From positions 62,001 through 126,000 of the forward strand of contig CAJIZL010000001.1 in NCBI GenBank assembly GCA_905182035.1: a stretch of DNA of 64,000 bases, given 5' to 3'. Below, piece after piece: positions 36,897 through 44,375 of the stretch; position 1 is the stretch's first letter, and each line of letters opens with the position of its first letter. The position numbers and the translations under genes are program-made. Under the pieces are notes generated by a model. That model ran no database searches and was not told the DNA's origin. It saw nothing but the letters and a program-made list of their open reading frames with translations. Source of the DNA: Oceanospirillaceae bacterium ASP10-02a. Lineage in GTDB: Bacteria; Pseudomonadota; Gammaproteobacteria; Pseudomonadales; Balneatricaceae.

Positions 36897-38326
36897 CGCA
36901 TGGCCTCCTTTAAAAAGCCTTGAACGAGGTTGGCTGTCACCTGCTGACGATAGGCAGCGCTGGCTCTCATATCATCAATGGGCTGGTAGTCTTGGGCAAG
37001 CCATAATGGAACTTGAGCAACCAGTTGATGTGTTAGGGCTTGGCCTAACAATTGGCGTTGGGTCTCACTAGCCATTTTAGGAATGGCTGCCATACCACCA
37101 CAGGCAATATTGATCTGGGTAATTGTACCTTGCTCCATAGTCACACTCATGGCAACACAGGTGGCAGAAATATCATCTTCTGCGCGTTTACTGACTTTTT
37201 CCACCCAAACACGTTGACCGCTCGATGGCAATGGCAATATGACACTGTGAATAAATTCACCTGTATTTAAGGCTGTTTGTTTGTATCCTAAGTTAAACTC
37301 TTTCAGTGCAATAGTGCGCTGATTTAAACCACGCTGAAGGATCAGTTGGGCATCCATTACTAGTAATAACGGAGGAATGTCGGCAATGGGAGAACTGTTG
37401 GCAACGTTACCTACCAAGGTGCCACGATTGCGTACTTGGCGTGAAGCAAAACGACCTAACAAATCACTCATAGCTGGTAAGTTCTTCTGACAAAAAGTTT
37501 CTACCTCACTAAGGCTTACACCTGCACCTATATGAATTTGCTTATCTCGTTCTTCCATCAACTGGAGTTCTGCCACGCCAGTTAAATCTATCAGGCGATC
37601 AATAGACTTAAGGCCGTGGGTAATGTCTAAAGCTAAGTCCGTAGACCCCGCTACCAAACGCGCTTCTGGAGATGCCTCATAAGCCAAAGCTAATTCAGCA
37701 AGGTTAGACGGCACTGCATAAGCTGCAGCAGACACTTGATGGCGTTTGGACGCCATGCTTTGCAACTGAGCAAGGCAGTGGCCGTAGCCACCCACCTGAT
37801 CAAACAAAGGATCCGTTGCTCGATCCATCGGTGCTAATTGATCAGCAGCCAAAAGGATAGGATGATAACCAGTACAGCGACATAAATTACCCGATAGTGC
37901 CAGTTCAACACCATGACGGTGCTTTGCAAAAGCCTCAGGCGTAGCTAATGCATCTGCTGGCGTATTGAGCCACCAAACCACAAGAGACATCACAAATCCT
38001 GGGGTACAAAAACCACACTGACTCGAGTGGCAGTCCAACATAGCTTTCTGTACCGGATGTAATCTAGGACCCTGCAAAGTATCTAAGGTGATCACATGGC
38101 AGCCATGGAGGCTACCCAATAAAGCAATACAGGCGTTCACACTGGTGTAGGCAATCGCACCATGCGCTAATTGGCCGACGATAACCGTGCAGGCACCGCA
38201 GTCTCCAACGGCACAGCCTTCTTTAGTGGCCGTTAAGTGTTGAGATTCTCTTAACCACTGCAATAAGGTAGTGTCTGCTGCTGGATCTACTATCTCAATA
38301 ACAGTTTGATTTAATAACAGGTGCAT
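36893..38326 (-). CDS. xdhA: Xanthine dehydrogenase, Fe-S/FAD subunit
   Basis: A 477-residue fusion of two [2Fe-2S] domains and an FAD domain. Cysteines are in EGCAVGDCGACTVIVG, QCGFCTPGFVMSLVVW and NLCRCTGYHPIL; the FAD domain has LVAGSTDLALDI and GTLVGNVANSSPIADIPP. It passes electrons from the molybdenum site to NAD+. First gene of xdhA-xdhB-xdhC-guaD. A perfect 20-bp palindrome lies 7 bp upstream of its start and probably binds the divergent TetR regulator. No clear ribosome site, possibly because that region is the operator. Confidence 0.96.
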   Translation of the reverse strand: MHLLLNQTVIEIVDPAADTTLLQWLRESQHLTATKEGCAVGDCGACTVIVGQLAHGAIAYTSVNACIALLGSLHGCHVITLDTLQGPRLHPVQKAMLDCHSSQCGFCTPGFVMSLVVWWLNTPADALATPEAFAKHRHGVELALSGNLCRCTGYHPILLAADQLAPMDRATDPLFDQVGGYGHCLAQLQSMASKRHQVSAAAYAVPSNLAELALAYEASPEARLVAGSTDLALDITHGLKSIDRLIDLTGVAELQLMEERDKQIHIGAGVSLSEVETFCQKNLPAMSDLLGRFASRQVRNRGTLVGNVANSSPIADIPPLLLVMDAQLILQRGLNQRTIALKEFNLGYKQTALNTGEFIHSVILPLPSSGQRVWVEKVSKRAEDDISATCVAMSVTMEQGTITQINIACGGMAAIPKMASETQRQLLGQALTHQLVAQVPLWLAQDYQPIDDMRASAAYRQQVTANLVQGFLKEAMR

Positions 38327-38332
38327 TTACGG

Positions 38333-38352
38333 TACTCTAGTTCGTTAGAGTA
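38333..38352. promoter_or_regulatory. Palindromic operator at the xdhA start
   Basis: TACTCTA-GTTCGT-TAGAGTA, two perfect 7-bp arms over a 6-bp spacer, ends 7 bp before the xdhA start codon. Size and symmetry suit a TetR dimer, and the divergent gene encodes one. It differs from the E. coli RutR consensus. Confidence 0.55.
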
Positions 38353-38384
38353 ACATCTTCTCAATACTTGTCTATTTAGTCAAC

Positions 38385-38413
38385 TTTTCATTTAACCTAA
38401 CATTACGTATAAT
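38385..38413 (+). promoter_or_regulatory. Probable sigma70 promoter of the TetR gene
   Basis: TTTTCA (38385-38390), 17-bp spacer, TATAAT (38408-38413), 24 nt before the ATG at 38437. The -10 box lies in the small palindrome CGTATAATACG. Confidence 0.5.
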
Positions 38414-38436
38414 ACGCATTATCGCTCTAGTAATTA

Positions 38437-39087
38437 ATGGCACACCCCATGACCACAAATATCTCAAGAGGACCATATAAGCCTGGACGCATTAGGGAAC
38501 AAAGCCGGGACTTAATTTTGCAAGCCGCCGAAGCGGAATTTGCGTGTCATGGTTTTCGTGGTGCAACCATGCAACGCATCGCTGAGTCTGCCCAAGTACC
38601 TAAGGCCAACATCCATTATTACTTTTCTAACAAACTGGGCCTTTATGGTGCAGTTTTGGAAAACACTCTCAACCTTTGGGATACCGTATTTAACGAGCTT
38701 TCTAGTCATGATGAACCGGCCGATGTACTAAGCCGATATATCGATGCAAAAATAGATTTTTCCCGCACCCACCCTACGGCGTCGCGCCTGTTTGCTAAAG
38801 AAATGATTAGTGGAGCGCCCCACTTGAGCGCATATCTGCAGCAGGATTACCGCCTGTGGTTTAAGCAACGCATGAGTATTTTTGAAAGCTGGATAGCTCA
38901 AGGAAAAATGGATGACTTAGATCCTGCCCATGTGATTTTTATGATTTGGGCCAGCACCCAATATTATGCTGACTTTGAACCACAAATTCTCATTGCTACA
39001 CAGACACAGCATTTAACAGAGCCAGCATTTGTAGCAGCAGCTGACTCTATTAAACACATCATACTCAAAGGCTGCGGCATCTGTTAA
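38437..39087 (+). CDS. TetR-family regulator, RutR-like
   Basis: A 216-residue regulator. The helix-turn-helix is ILQAAEAEFACHGFRGATMQRIAESAQVPKANIHYYFSNK (seen as GATMQRIAES and ANIHYYFSNK), the pattern of RutR-type regulators, and the ligand domain includes RTHPTASRLFAKEMISGAP. RutR senses uracil and thymine and controls pyrimidine and purine use. Divergent placement next to xdhABC-guaD suggests it represses that operon with a purine or pyrimidine inducer. A second ATG four codons in is an alternative start. Confidence 0.9.
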   Translation: MAHPMTTNISRGPYKPGRIREQSRDLILQAAEAEFACHGFRGATMQRIAESAQVPKANIHYYFSNKLGLYGAVLENTLNLWDTVFNELSSHDEPADVLSRYIDAKIDFSRTHPTASRLFAKEMISGAPHLSAYLQQDYRLWFKQRMSIFESWIAQGKMDDLDPAHVIFMIWASTQYYADFEPQILIATQTQHLTEPAFVAAADSIKHIILKGCGIC

Positions 39088-39120
39088 AAGCGCAATGACA
39101 ATTAAGTGCTCCTGGATGGA

Positions 39121-40371
39121 TCAAACATCCTCGCCACTCTCAAGGAATTGTTGGTCAATACCCACTTGTGGCTTTTCATGCAGTACTCGTTCAAACGACT
39201 GTAAACGCTTGTATACCGAGAGCAGCTCAACAATAGTTGGCCAAGAATTAATTAAGTACTGGAATGAATTGCTAACCTGTCCGAAAGCGGTGAGAATTTG
39301 CTGCAAGATACCAAAGGTAATGGTGCCTGCAACTATGGTTGGAATGAGGATGATATAGGCAAACAAATTATCCGCCTGCAAATAAAAACTTCTCGCTACA
39401 TTAAAGTACATGTAATGAAAATATAACCGGAAGTAATTTTTACGCACATTACTGAACAACTCATTTAGAGTTAAGGGCTGTGCACGGTCTTCATGGTCTT
39501 CACCGTAGACCAACTCTTTGCGATAAGCCGCTTCCACTCTTTGATTACGAAACTCTAAACCAGGTAACTTTATGCCAACAAAGGCCATCAGAAAGGTACC
39601 GAAAATAGACCAAAAAATAGCTGCATAAAATAGAGGAGAAGCGATACTGCCAATAATAGGCAATTCAGTAACATATTGAGATAACGACCAAAGGACGGGT
39701 AAGAAAGCGATCAGAGTCATAAAGGCGTCGACTAACGATACCCCCAAACCTTCCATAATGCCTGCAAAACGCATGGTATCCTCCTGTACCCTTTGTGCAG
39801 CACCCTCAACCTGCCTTAATTGAGTCCATTTAGAGGCGTAAAACTCGTTCATAGCCATACGCCAGCGGAAAATATAGTGGCTAACGAAGAAACGGGTCAT
39901 TACAAACACAATGACAGCCAAAAAAGCAATTTCACCAAAGATGATAATCAGGTCGTACAACTCTTTGGCTGTTACACTACCTGGCTCTGCAAGAGCTTCT
40001 TGAATACTATCAAAAAAGGGCCGCCGCCAAGTGTTAATTGCTACTGACACCTGCACCGAAAAATAGGTACTAAACAGTATGAGGGCTGTGCCAAAAATAG
40101 ACCATAATTGCCATTCATGGGGTGCAACACGCATCCACACTATACCGAACAGCATTAGGGTAGTGAAAAAGTAAAGGTAAAACCAGATAAAATCAGTGCT
40201 AATAAAATGGCCCAAACCAAGCACCGGTTCAGCATCTTCACCAGGCAATTCAAAACCTAACAAGGTTCCTAACTTATCTCCCCAGCCATACCAAACACCA
40301 ATACATAAACTTGCCCAGACGACGAGTGTTATAAAAAACCATCGAGGATTAGGAAAAAAAGATTGAAACAT
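39121..40371 (-). CDS. sbmA: SbmA/BacA-like peptide uptake transporter
   Basis: A 416-residue inner-membrane protein with eight or so hydrophobic segments and no ATPase domain. Family stretches are [51 protein letters not shown] (in parts [11 protein letters not shown]), [19 protein letters not shown] and [19 protein letters not shown]. SbmA/BacA are proton-driven importers of proline-rich peptides, microcins and modified peptides. Length matches E. coli SbmA (406). Single gene, transcribed toward the TetR gene. Confidence 0.93.
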   Translation of the reverse strand: MFQSFFPNPRWFFITLVVWASLCIGVWYGWGDKLGTLLGFELPGEDAEPVLGLGHFISTDFIWFYLYFFTTLMLFGIVWMRVAPHEWQLWSIFGTALILFSTYFSVQVSVAINTWRRPFFDSIQEALAEPGSVTAKELYDLIIIFGEIAFLAVIVFVMTRFFVSHYIFRWRMAMNEFYASKWTQLRQVEGAAQRVQEDTMRFAGIMEGLGVSLVDAFMTLIAFLPVLWSLSQYVTELPIIGSIASPLFYAAIFWSIFGTFLMAFVGIKLPGLEFRNQRVEAAYRKELVYGEDHEDRAQPLTLNELFSNVRKNYFRLYFHYMYFNVARSFYLQADNLFAYIILIPTIVAGTITFGILQQILTAFGQVSNSFQYLINSWPTIVELLSVYKRLQSFERVLHEKPQVGIDQQFLESGEDV

Positions 40372-40704
40372 AGGGACCGCCTATAAAACGTTTTAAATTA
40401 AATACATGTGCTCAACGTAAGGTTAGACAATTGTGGACATAATATCTACCTATACTGAAGCTTGACATCTTATTAGCTCAGTGGAAGACTGCATGTCATG
40501 TTTTTTGTGTGCCATAATACAAACAGCAGGTTTATTGACTGTGGAAGCATAGGTTAGGAAGTTGTTATTATTAAATTTTCTTTGCTGCTCCACATAGAGC
40601 GATAAAGGCCTACGCCATACCCAAAAGAAAAAGTTTCTCCAGTTATTTATAGACAAAGTTATGCCTAACTTTCAGTTATGACTGGCTTTAATTAGGAATA
40701 AATC
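40372..40704. other. Intergenic region between sbmA-like and DUF1185 genes
   Basis: About 330 bases of AT-rich sequence separating divergent genes. A 68-codon minus-strand frame (40450-40656) has no ribosome site or recognisable motif and is taken as chance. It presumably holds both promoters; I see no convincing repeat, RNA or operator. Confidence 0.5.
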
Positions 40705-41310
40705 ATGCATTTTGAAGTACGTAAAGTCGTTACTAGCATCGAAGAAATTCGCATTGAAGGCGGTAAATCAACCTCTACACCTGTTAAAATGGTGGGCGTG
40801 GCGTATGTCATTAAAAACCCATGGGCAGGCCAAGGTTTTGTAGAAAACCTCCGCCCAAAAATCACTGCCGGGTGCTCTGAACTAGGTGAAGAAATGGTAG
40901 CTGCAATGCTATCTCACTTCCCTAGCGGTGACGCTATTGAGGCCTACGGTAAAGCTGCCGTGATTGGCTTAAACGGCGAAATTGAACATGCCTCTGCCAT
41001 CATTCACACTTTACGTTTTGGCAACCACTATCGAGATGCCGTTAACGCAAAAAGCTTTTTAAGCTTCACCAACAAACGTGGGCCAGCTGGAACATCCATT
41101 CAAATCCCTATGATGCATAAAGACGACGCTGGCTTTCGCTCCCACTACATTACTTTAGAAATGCACATTGAAGATGCTCCATCAGCTGATGAAATCATCG
41201 TTGTACTCGGTGGATCAGATGGCGGCCGCGCGCACCCTCGCATCGGCAACCGCTATATGGATATGGAAGAAATTGCAGCAGAAAAAGCCACAGCAGAAGC
41301 CCAAGCCTAG
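40705..41310 (+). CDS. Amino acid synthesis family protein (DUF1185)
   Basis: A 201-residue protein of the PF06684 type. Matching stretches are IRKVVTSIEEIRIEGG-like EVRKVVTSIEEI, KNPWAGQGFVENL, GDAIEAYGKAAVIGLNGEIEHASAIIH and, at the end, VVLGGSDGGRAHPRIGNRYMDM. Biochemical role unknown to me despite the family name; relatives are found beside dehydrogenases and amidohydrolases of N-heterocycle degradation. The ribosome site is TAGGA. Followed after 250 bp by a GabD-like dehydrogenase; the gap shows nothing recognisable. Location next to purine genes is suggestive only. Confidence 0.8.
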   Translation: MHFEVRKVVTSIEEIRIEGGKSTSTPVKMVGVAYVIKNPWAGQGFVENLRPKITAGCSELGEEMVAAMLSHFPSGDAIEAYGKAAVIGLNGEIEHASAIIHTLRFGNHYRDAVNAKSFLSFTNKRGPAGTSIQIPMMHKDDAGFRSHYITLEMHIEDAPSADEIIVVLGGSDGGRAHPRIGNRYMDMEEIAAEKATAEAQA

Positions 41311-41559
41311 TGGGCGCCCATTACCAAGCATAAGATAAGCCATAACCCAGCAAAAGTCCTATGGTCTTTATCCATTACATAGGTTTAGATTTAAGCCCAT
41401 GGCTGATTCATTGGTCATGTACTCAATGAAAAAAATCTCACACTTCAGTTAATATACTACTTTAAACGGGGCATTAAAAAAATTTAAATATTCTGAACGT
41501 TTTAATATAAAATACAGCACATACGACCCATTGCCACTACTAATAATAGGATCCACATC

Positions 41560-43011
41560 ATGCAACTAACCAATCCCGCACTATTTCGTCAGCAAGCTTA
41601 TATTAATGGTGTTTGGTTAGATGCCGATTCAAGCGCTACTATTAAGGTAACTAACCCTGCCAATGGAGAAATCGTAGGTAGCATCCCGGATATGACTGCT
41701 GTCGAAACCGCTCGAGCAATCGAAGCAGCACGAGTAGCTATGATTAGTTGGCGTAAACAAACAGCCAAACAACGAGCGGTTATCCTGCGCCGCTGGTTCG
41801 ACCTCATGATGGCCAATCAAGATGATCTTGCTAAAATCATGACCTTAGAGCAAGGTAAACCTTTAACTGAAGCCAAAGGCGAAATTGCTTACGCTGCCAG
41901 TTTTATTGACTGGTTTGCCGAAGAAGGCAAACGTACTTATGGCGATGTTATCCCTACTCATAAGGCTGATGCTCGGATCATTGTCACTAAGGAGCCTATT
42001 GGTGTAGTTGCAGCCATTACGCCATGGAACTTTCCATCTGCCATGATTACCCGCAAGTGTGGCCCAGCATTGGCTGCAGGATGTGGTTTTGTAGTACGCC
42101 CAGCAGCAGAGACTCCTTTTTCTGCCTTGGCTCTAGCCGTATTAGCAGAAGAAGCTGGTATTCCGGCTGGCGTATTTAATGTCATTACTGGTCAATCTCG
42201 CCCCATTGGTGCAGAACTAACCAGCAACCCCACTGTCCGCAAACTCACCTTCACTGGCTCCACTCCTGTGGGCAAGTTGTTAATGCAGCAATGTGCACCA
42301 ACCCTAAAGAAAGTGTCTTTAGAGCTAGGTGGTAATGCTCCGTTTATCGTGTTTGACGATGCTGACCTTGACGCGGCTGTAACGGGCGCCATCGCAGGTA
42401 AATATCGTAATGCAGGCCAAACCTGCGTCTGCGTTAACCGCTTTATTGTACAAGAGGGCGTGTACGATGCCTTTATTGCTAAGTTCGCCGAGAAAGTAGC
42501 CCAACTTCAAGTAGGTAACGGCATGGACGAAGGTGTGACACAAGGCCCTATGATTAATCAGGGCGCCATTGATAAAGTAAAAGACCACATAGCAGATGCC
42601 TTAAGTAAAGGTGGCAACCTTATATGTGGCGGTACAAGCCATTCCTTGGGTGGTAGCTTCTTTACGCCTACTATTATTGGTAATGCCACCACAGACATGA
42701 AAGTCGCCACAGAAGAAACATTTGGGCCTTTAGCACCTATCTTTAAGTTTAAGGATGAAGCCCAAGCTATTGCTATGGCCAACGACACCGAATTCGGTTT
42801 AGCGGCCTATTTCTATACCCGTGATATAGGCCGTGTATGGCGTGTTGGCGAAGGTTTGGAGTATGGTATTGTAGGAATTAATGAAGGTATCATTTCCACC
42901 GAAGTGGCGCCTTTTGGTGGCGTAAAAGAATCAGGCATAGGCCGAGAAGGTTCACATTATGGCATTGAAGACTTCCTAGAAATCAAATATATGTTGATGG
43001 GCGGTTTGTAA
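41560..43011 (+). CDS. Succinate-semialdehyde dehydrogenase-like ALDH (GabD type)
   Basis: A 483-residue aldehyde dehydrogenase. It has TLEQGKPLTEAKGEI, ITPWNFPSAMITRKCGPALAAGC, TGSTPVGKLLM, the Glu in SLELGGNAPFIVFDDAD, the catalytic Cys in NAGQTCVCVNRF, and the C-terminal GGVKESGIGREGSHYGIEDF. These are the GabD hallmarks, oxidising succinate or glutarate semialdehyde or malonate-type semialdehydes with NAD(P)+. No gabT is nearby. Function in GABA use or in another route cannot be separated by sequence alone. Confidence 0.92.
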   Translation: MQLTNPALFRQQAYINGVWLDADSSATIKVTNPANGEIVGSIPDMTAVETARAIEAARVAMISWRKQTAKQRAVILRRWFDLMMANQDDLAKIMTLEQGKPLTEAKGEIAYAASFIDWFAEEGKRTYGDVIPTHKADARIIVTKEPIGVVAAITPWNFPSAMITRKCGPALAAGCGFVVRPAAETPFSALALAVLAEEAGIPAGVFNVITGQSRPIGAELTSNPTVRKLTFTGSTPVGKLLMQQCAPTLKKVSLELGGNAPFIVFDDADLDAAVTGAIAGKYRNAGQTCVCVNRFIVQEGVYDAFIAKFAEKVAQLQVGNGMDEGVTQGPMINQGAIDKVKDHIADALSKGGNLICGGTSHSLGGSFFTPTIIGNATTDMKVATEETFGPLAPIFKFKDEAQAIAMANDTEFGLAAYFYTRDIGRVWRVGEGLEYGIVGINEGIISTEVAPFGGVKESGIGREGSHYGIEDFLEIKYMLMGGL

Positions 43012-43043
43012 TCACCCCCATGCTATTGACTAAGGATTAACTG

Positions 43044-43220
43044 ATGTCAGACTCAAACATGGATATAGCAAACCATTTTACATGGGCCCTGCAGGAACTT
43101 GTCACTGAGTACTGCTGGGATAGTATTTGGAGCCATGATAGTGATGGTGATGCAGCTAGGCCAACCGGCGTTGCCCATGTTCAAGCCGTTGGAACCATTG
43201 CCCTGCAGCAGATAAGATAA
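43044..43220 (+). CDS. Small ORF, 58 residues, unknown
   Basis: Starts with ATG behind TAAGGA at a good distance, 32 nt after the ALDH stop, and ends 8 nt before the Nudix gene. The product is acidic and polar (MSDSNMDIANHFTWALQEL, later TEYCWDSIWSHDSDGD). No family recognised. The ribosome site and fit between two same-strand genes favour a real gene; it could also be the decayed front of a longer one. Confidence 0.4.
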   Translation: MSDSNMDIANHFTWALQELVTEYCWDSIWSHDSDGDAARPTGVAHVQAVGTIALQQIR

Positions 43221-43227
43221 CCTTGAT

Positions 43228-43788
43228 ATGAATTATTGTAGCCACTGTGGCTCTAGTGAATTACATAAAAAGCTACCCATAGGGGATACTCATACGCGTT
43301 TAGTATGCGTCCAGTGTAACCATGTGCACTACCACAATCCGACTATTATTTGCGGTTGTATTATCGAACAAAATGACAAAATCGCCTTGTGCTTGCGTGC
43401 TATTGAGCCTCAAAAGAACACCTGGACTATTGCTGCGGGATATCTAGAAATGGGTGAAAGCACAGAGCTTGCAGCCCAGAGGGAAACCCTGGAAGAAACG
43501 GGCATGGAGGTAAAAATACTAGGGCTTTACTCAGTATTTAATGTCCAGCACATGCATCAGGTGCATATTATTTATCGGGCTCAGTTTGTTCAACAAACCC
43601 ATGAAATGGGACCAGAGTCCCTAGCTGTGGAGTGGTTCACCGAACATACATTGCCTTTAGAACAACTGGCCTATCCGGCTATAAAGACCATGCTCCTGCG
43701 CCATGCCAAAGAAAGGAAGGACGGACATTTTAGTTTATATCAAGGAGATGCCAATTCTGGCCGTCTGATTGGATTACGCCAAAACTAA
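43228..43788 (+). CDS. Nudix hydrolase with N-terminal zinc ribbon
   Basis: A 186-residue protein. An N-terminal zinc ribbon (CSHCGS...CVQCNH) precedes a complete Nudix box GYLEMGESTELAAQRETLEETG. This architecture resembles NudC-like or ADP-ribose/NADH pyrophosphatase relatives, hydrolysing nucleoside diphosphates linked to another group. Substrate unknown. Same strand as the ALDH and the small ORF. Confidence 0.92.
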   Translation: MNYCSHCGSSELHKKLPIGDTHTRLVCVQCNHVHYHNPTIICGCIIEQNDKIALCLRAIEPQKNTWTIAAGYLEMGESTELAAQRETLEETGMEVKILGLYSVFNVQHMHQVHIIYRAQFVQQTHEMGPESLAVEWFTEHTLPLEQLAYPAIKTMLLRHAKERKDGHFSLYQGDANSGRLIGLRQN

Positions 43789-43854
43789 ATTAATTACCCT
43801 GTTTGCTTGCAAATTTAGCAATGGCCTTCATTATTAACCCTAATAAAAACCAAC

Positions 43855-43968
43855 AGCACCGAGGCTGGGCTCATTGGTGCTATTAAAGCCTGTGGCGATT
43901 TGCTCGCCGAGCATGTGCCATCTACCCATGATCAAGACGAACTCCCTAATCACCTTGTCATCTTATAA
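43855..43968 (+). pseudogene. Relic of a TPM-domain protein C-terminus
   Basis: The plus-strand frame ending TAA at 43966-43968 reads TEAGLIGAIKACGDLLAEHV, a short spacer and DELPNHLVIL. This matches the C-terminal pattern I know from small TPM-domain (putative phosphatase) proteins, which end in ...GxxLAxHFP...NELPNxxVxL. No start or upstream TPM domain is in frame, so the rest of the gene appears lost. Confidence 0.4.
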
Positions 43969-43977
43969 GCTTATCAG

Positions 43978-44361
43978 CTAAACAAACTGAACCACGCTCG
44001 TGTGTGGGTCTCGGCTTTGTTTAGCCTGATGTAATTGCTCTAAGTAATCGGCCCAGTGCTGTTGCTGATTAATGCTAAGGTCATACAGGTAATTCCACGT
44101 GTACAAACCAGTGTCATGGCCATCATCAAATTTGAGTTGAACGGCATAGTGACCCACTCCCTCTATGCCTACAAGCTTAACTTTGCTCTTGCCCACCTGA
44201 AGCACCGCTTGATCTGGACTATGGCCCCGCACTTCTGCACTGGGTGATGAAATGCGCAGATATTCTGCAGTTAGGGTGTAGGTAACTTCCCCTGCACTTT
44301 CTGCATAGCTAAGTTCTAGAGTGTTGCTACTTTTATGAAGTTTAATCTTAGTCGGGTTCAC
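43978..44361 (-). CDS. GBBH-like N-terminal domain protein (DUF971)
   Basis: A 127-residue protein of the DUF971 type: PTKIKLHKSSNTLELSYA, LTAEYLRISSPSAEVRGH, VGIEGVGHYAVQLKFDDGHDTGLYTWNYLYDL. The pattern DDGHxxGxYxWxxL is the hallmark of the N-terminal domain of gamma-butyrobetaine hydroxylase, found alone in many proteobacteria, possibly in Fe-S cluster metabolism. Sits 14 bp after mnmC on the same strand. Confidence 0.9.
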   Translation of the reverse strand: MNPTKIKLHKSSNTLELSYAESAGEVTYTLTAEYLRISSPSAEVRGHSPDQAVLQVGKSKVKLVGIEGVGHYAVQLKFDDGHDTGLYTWNYLYDLSINQQQHWADYLEQLHQAKQSRDPHTSVVQFV

Positions 44362-44375
44362 AGGACGGATCTCGG

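Noticed and set aside
40450-40656. 68-codon minus-strand frame upstream of the DUF1185 gene
   Set aside because: No ribosome site, no motif, Trp/Phe-rich and basic composition as in random frames; lies in a promoter region.
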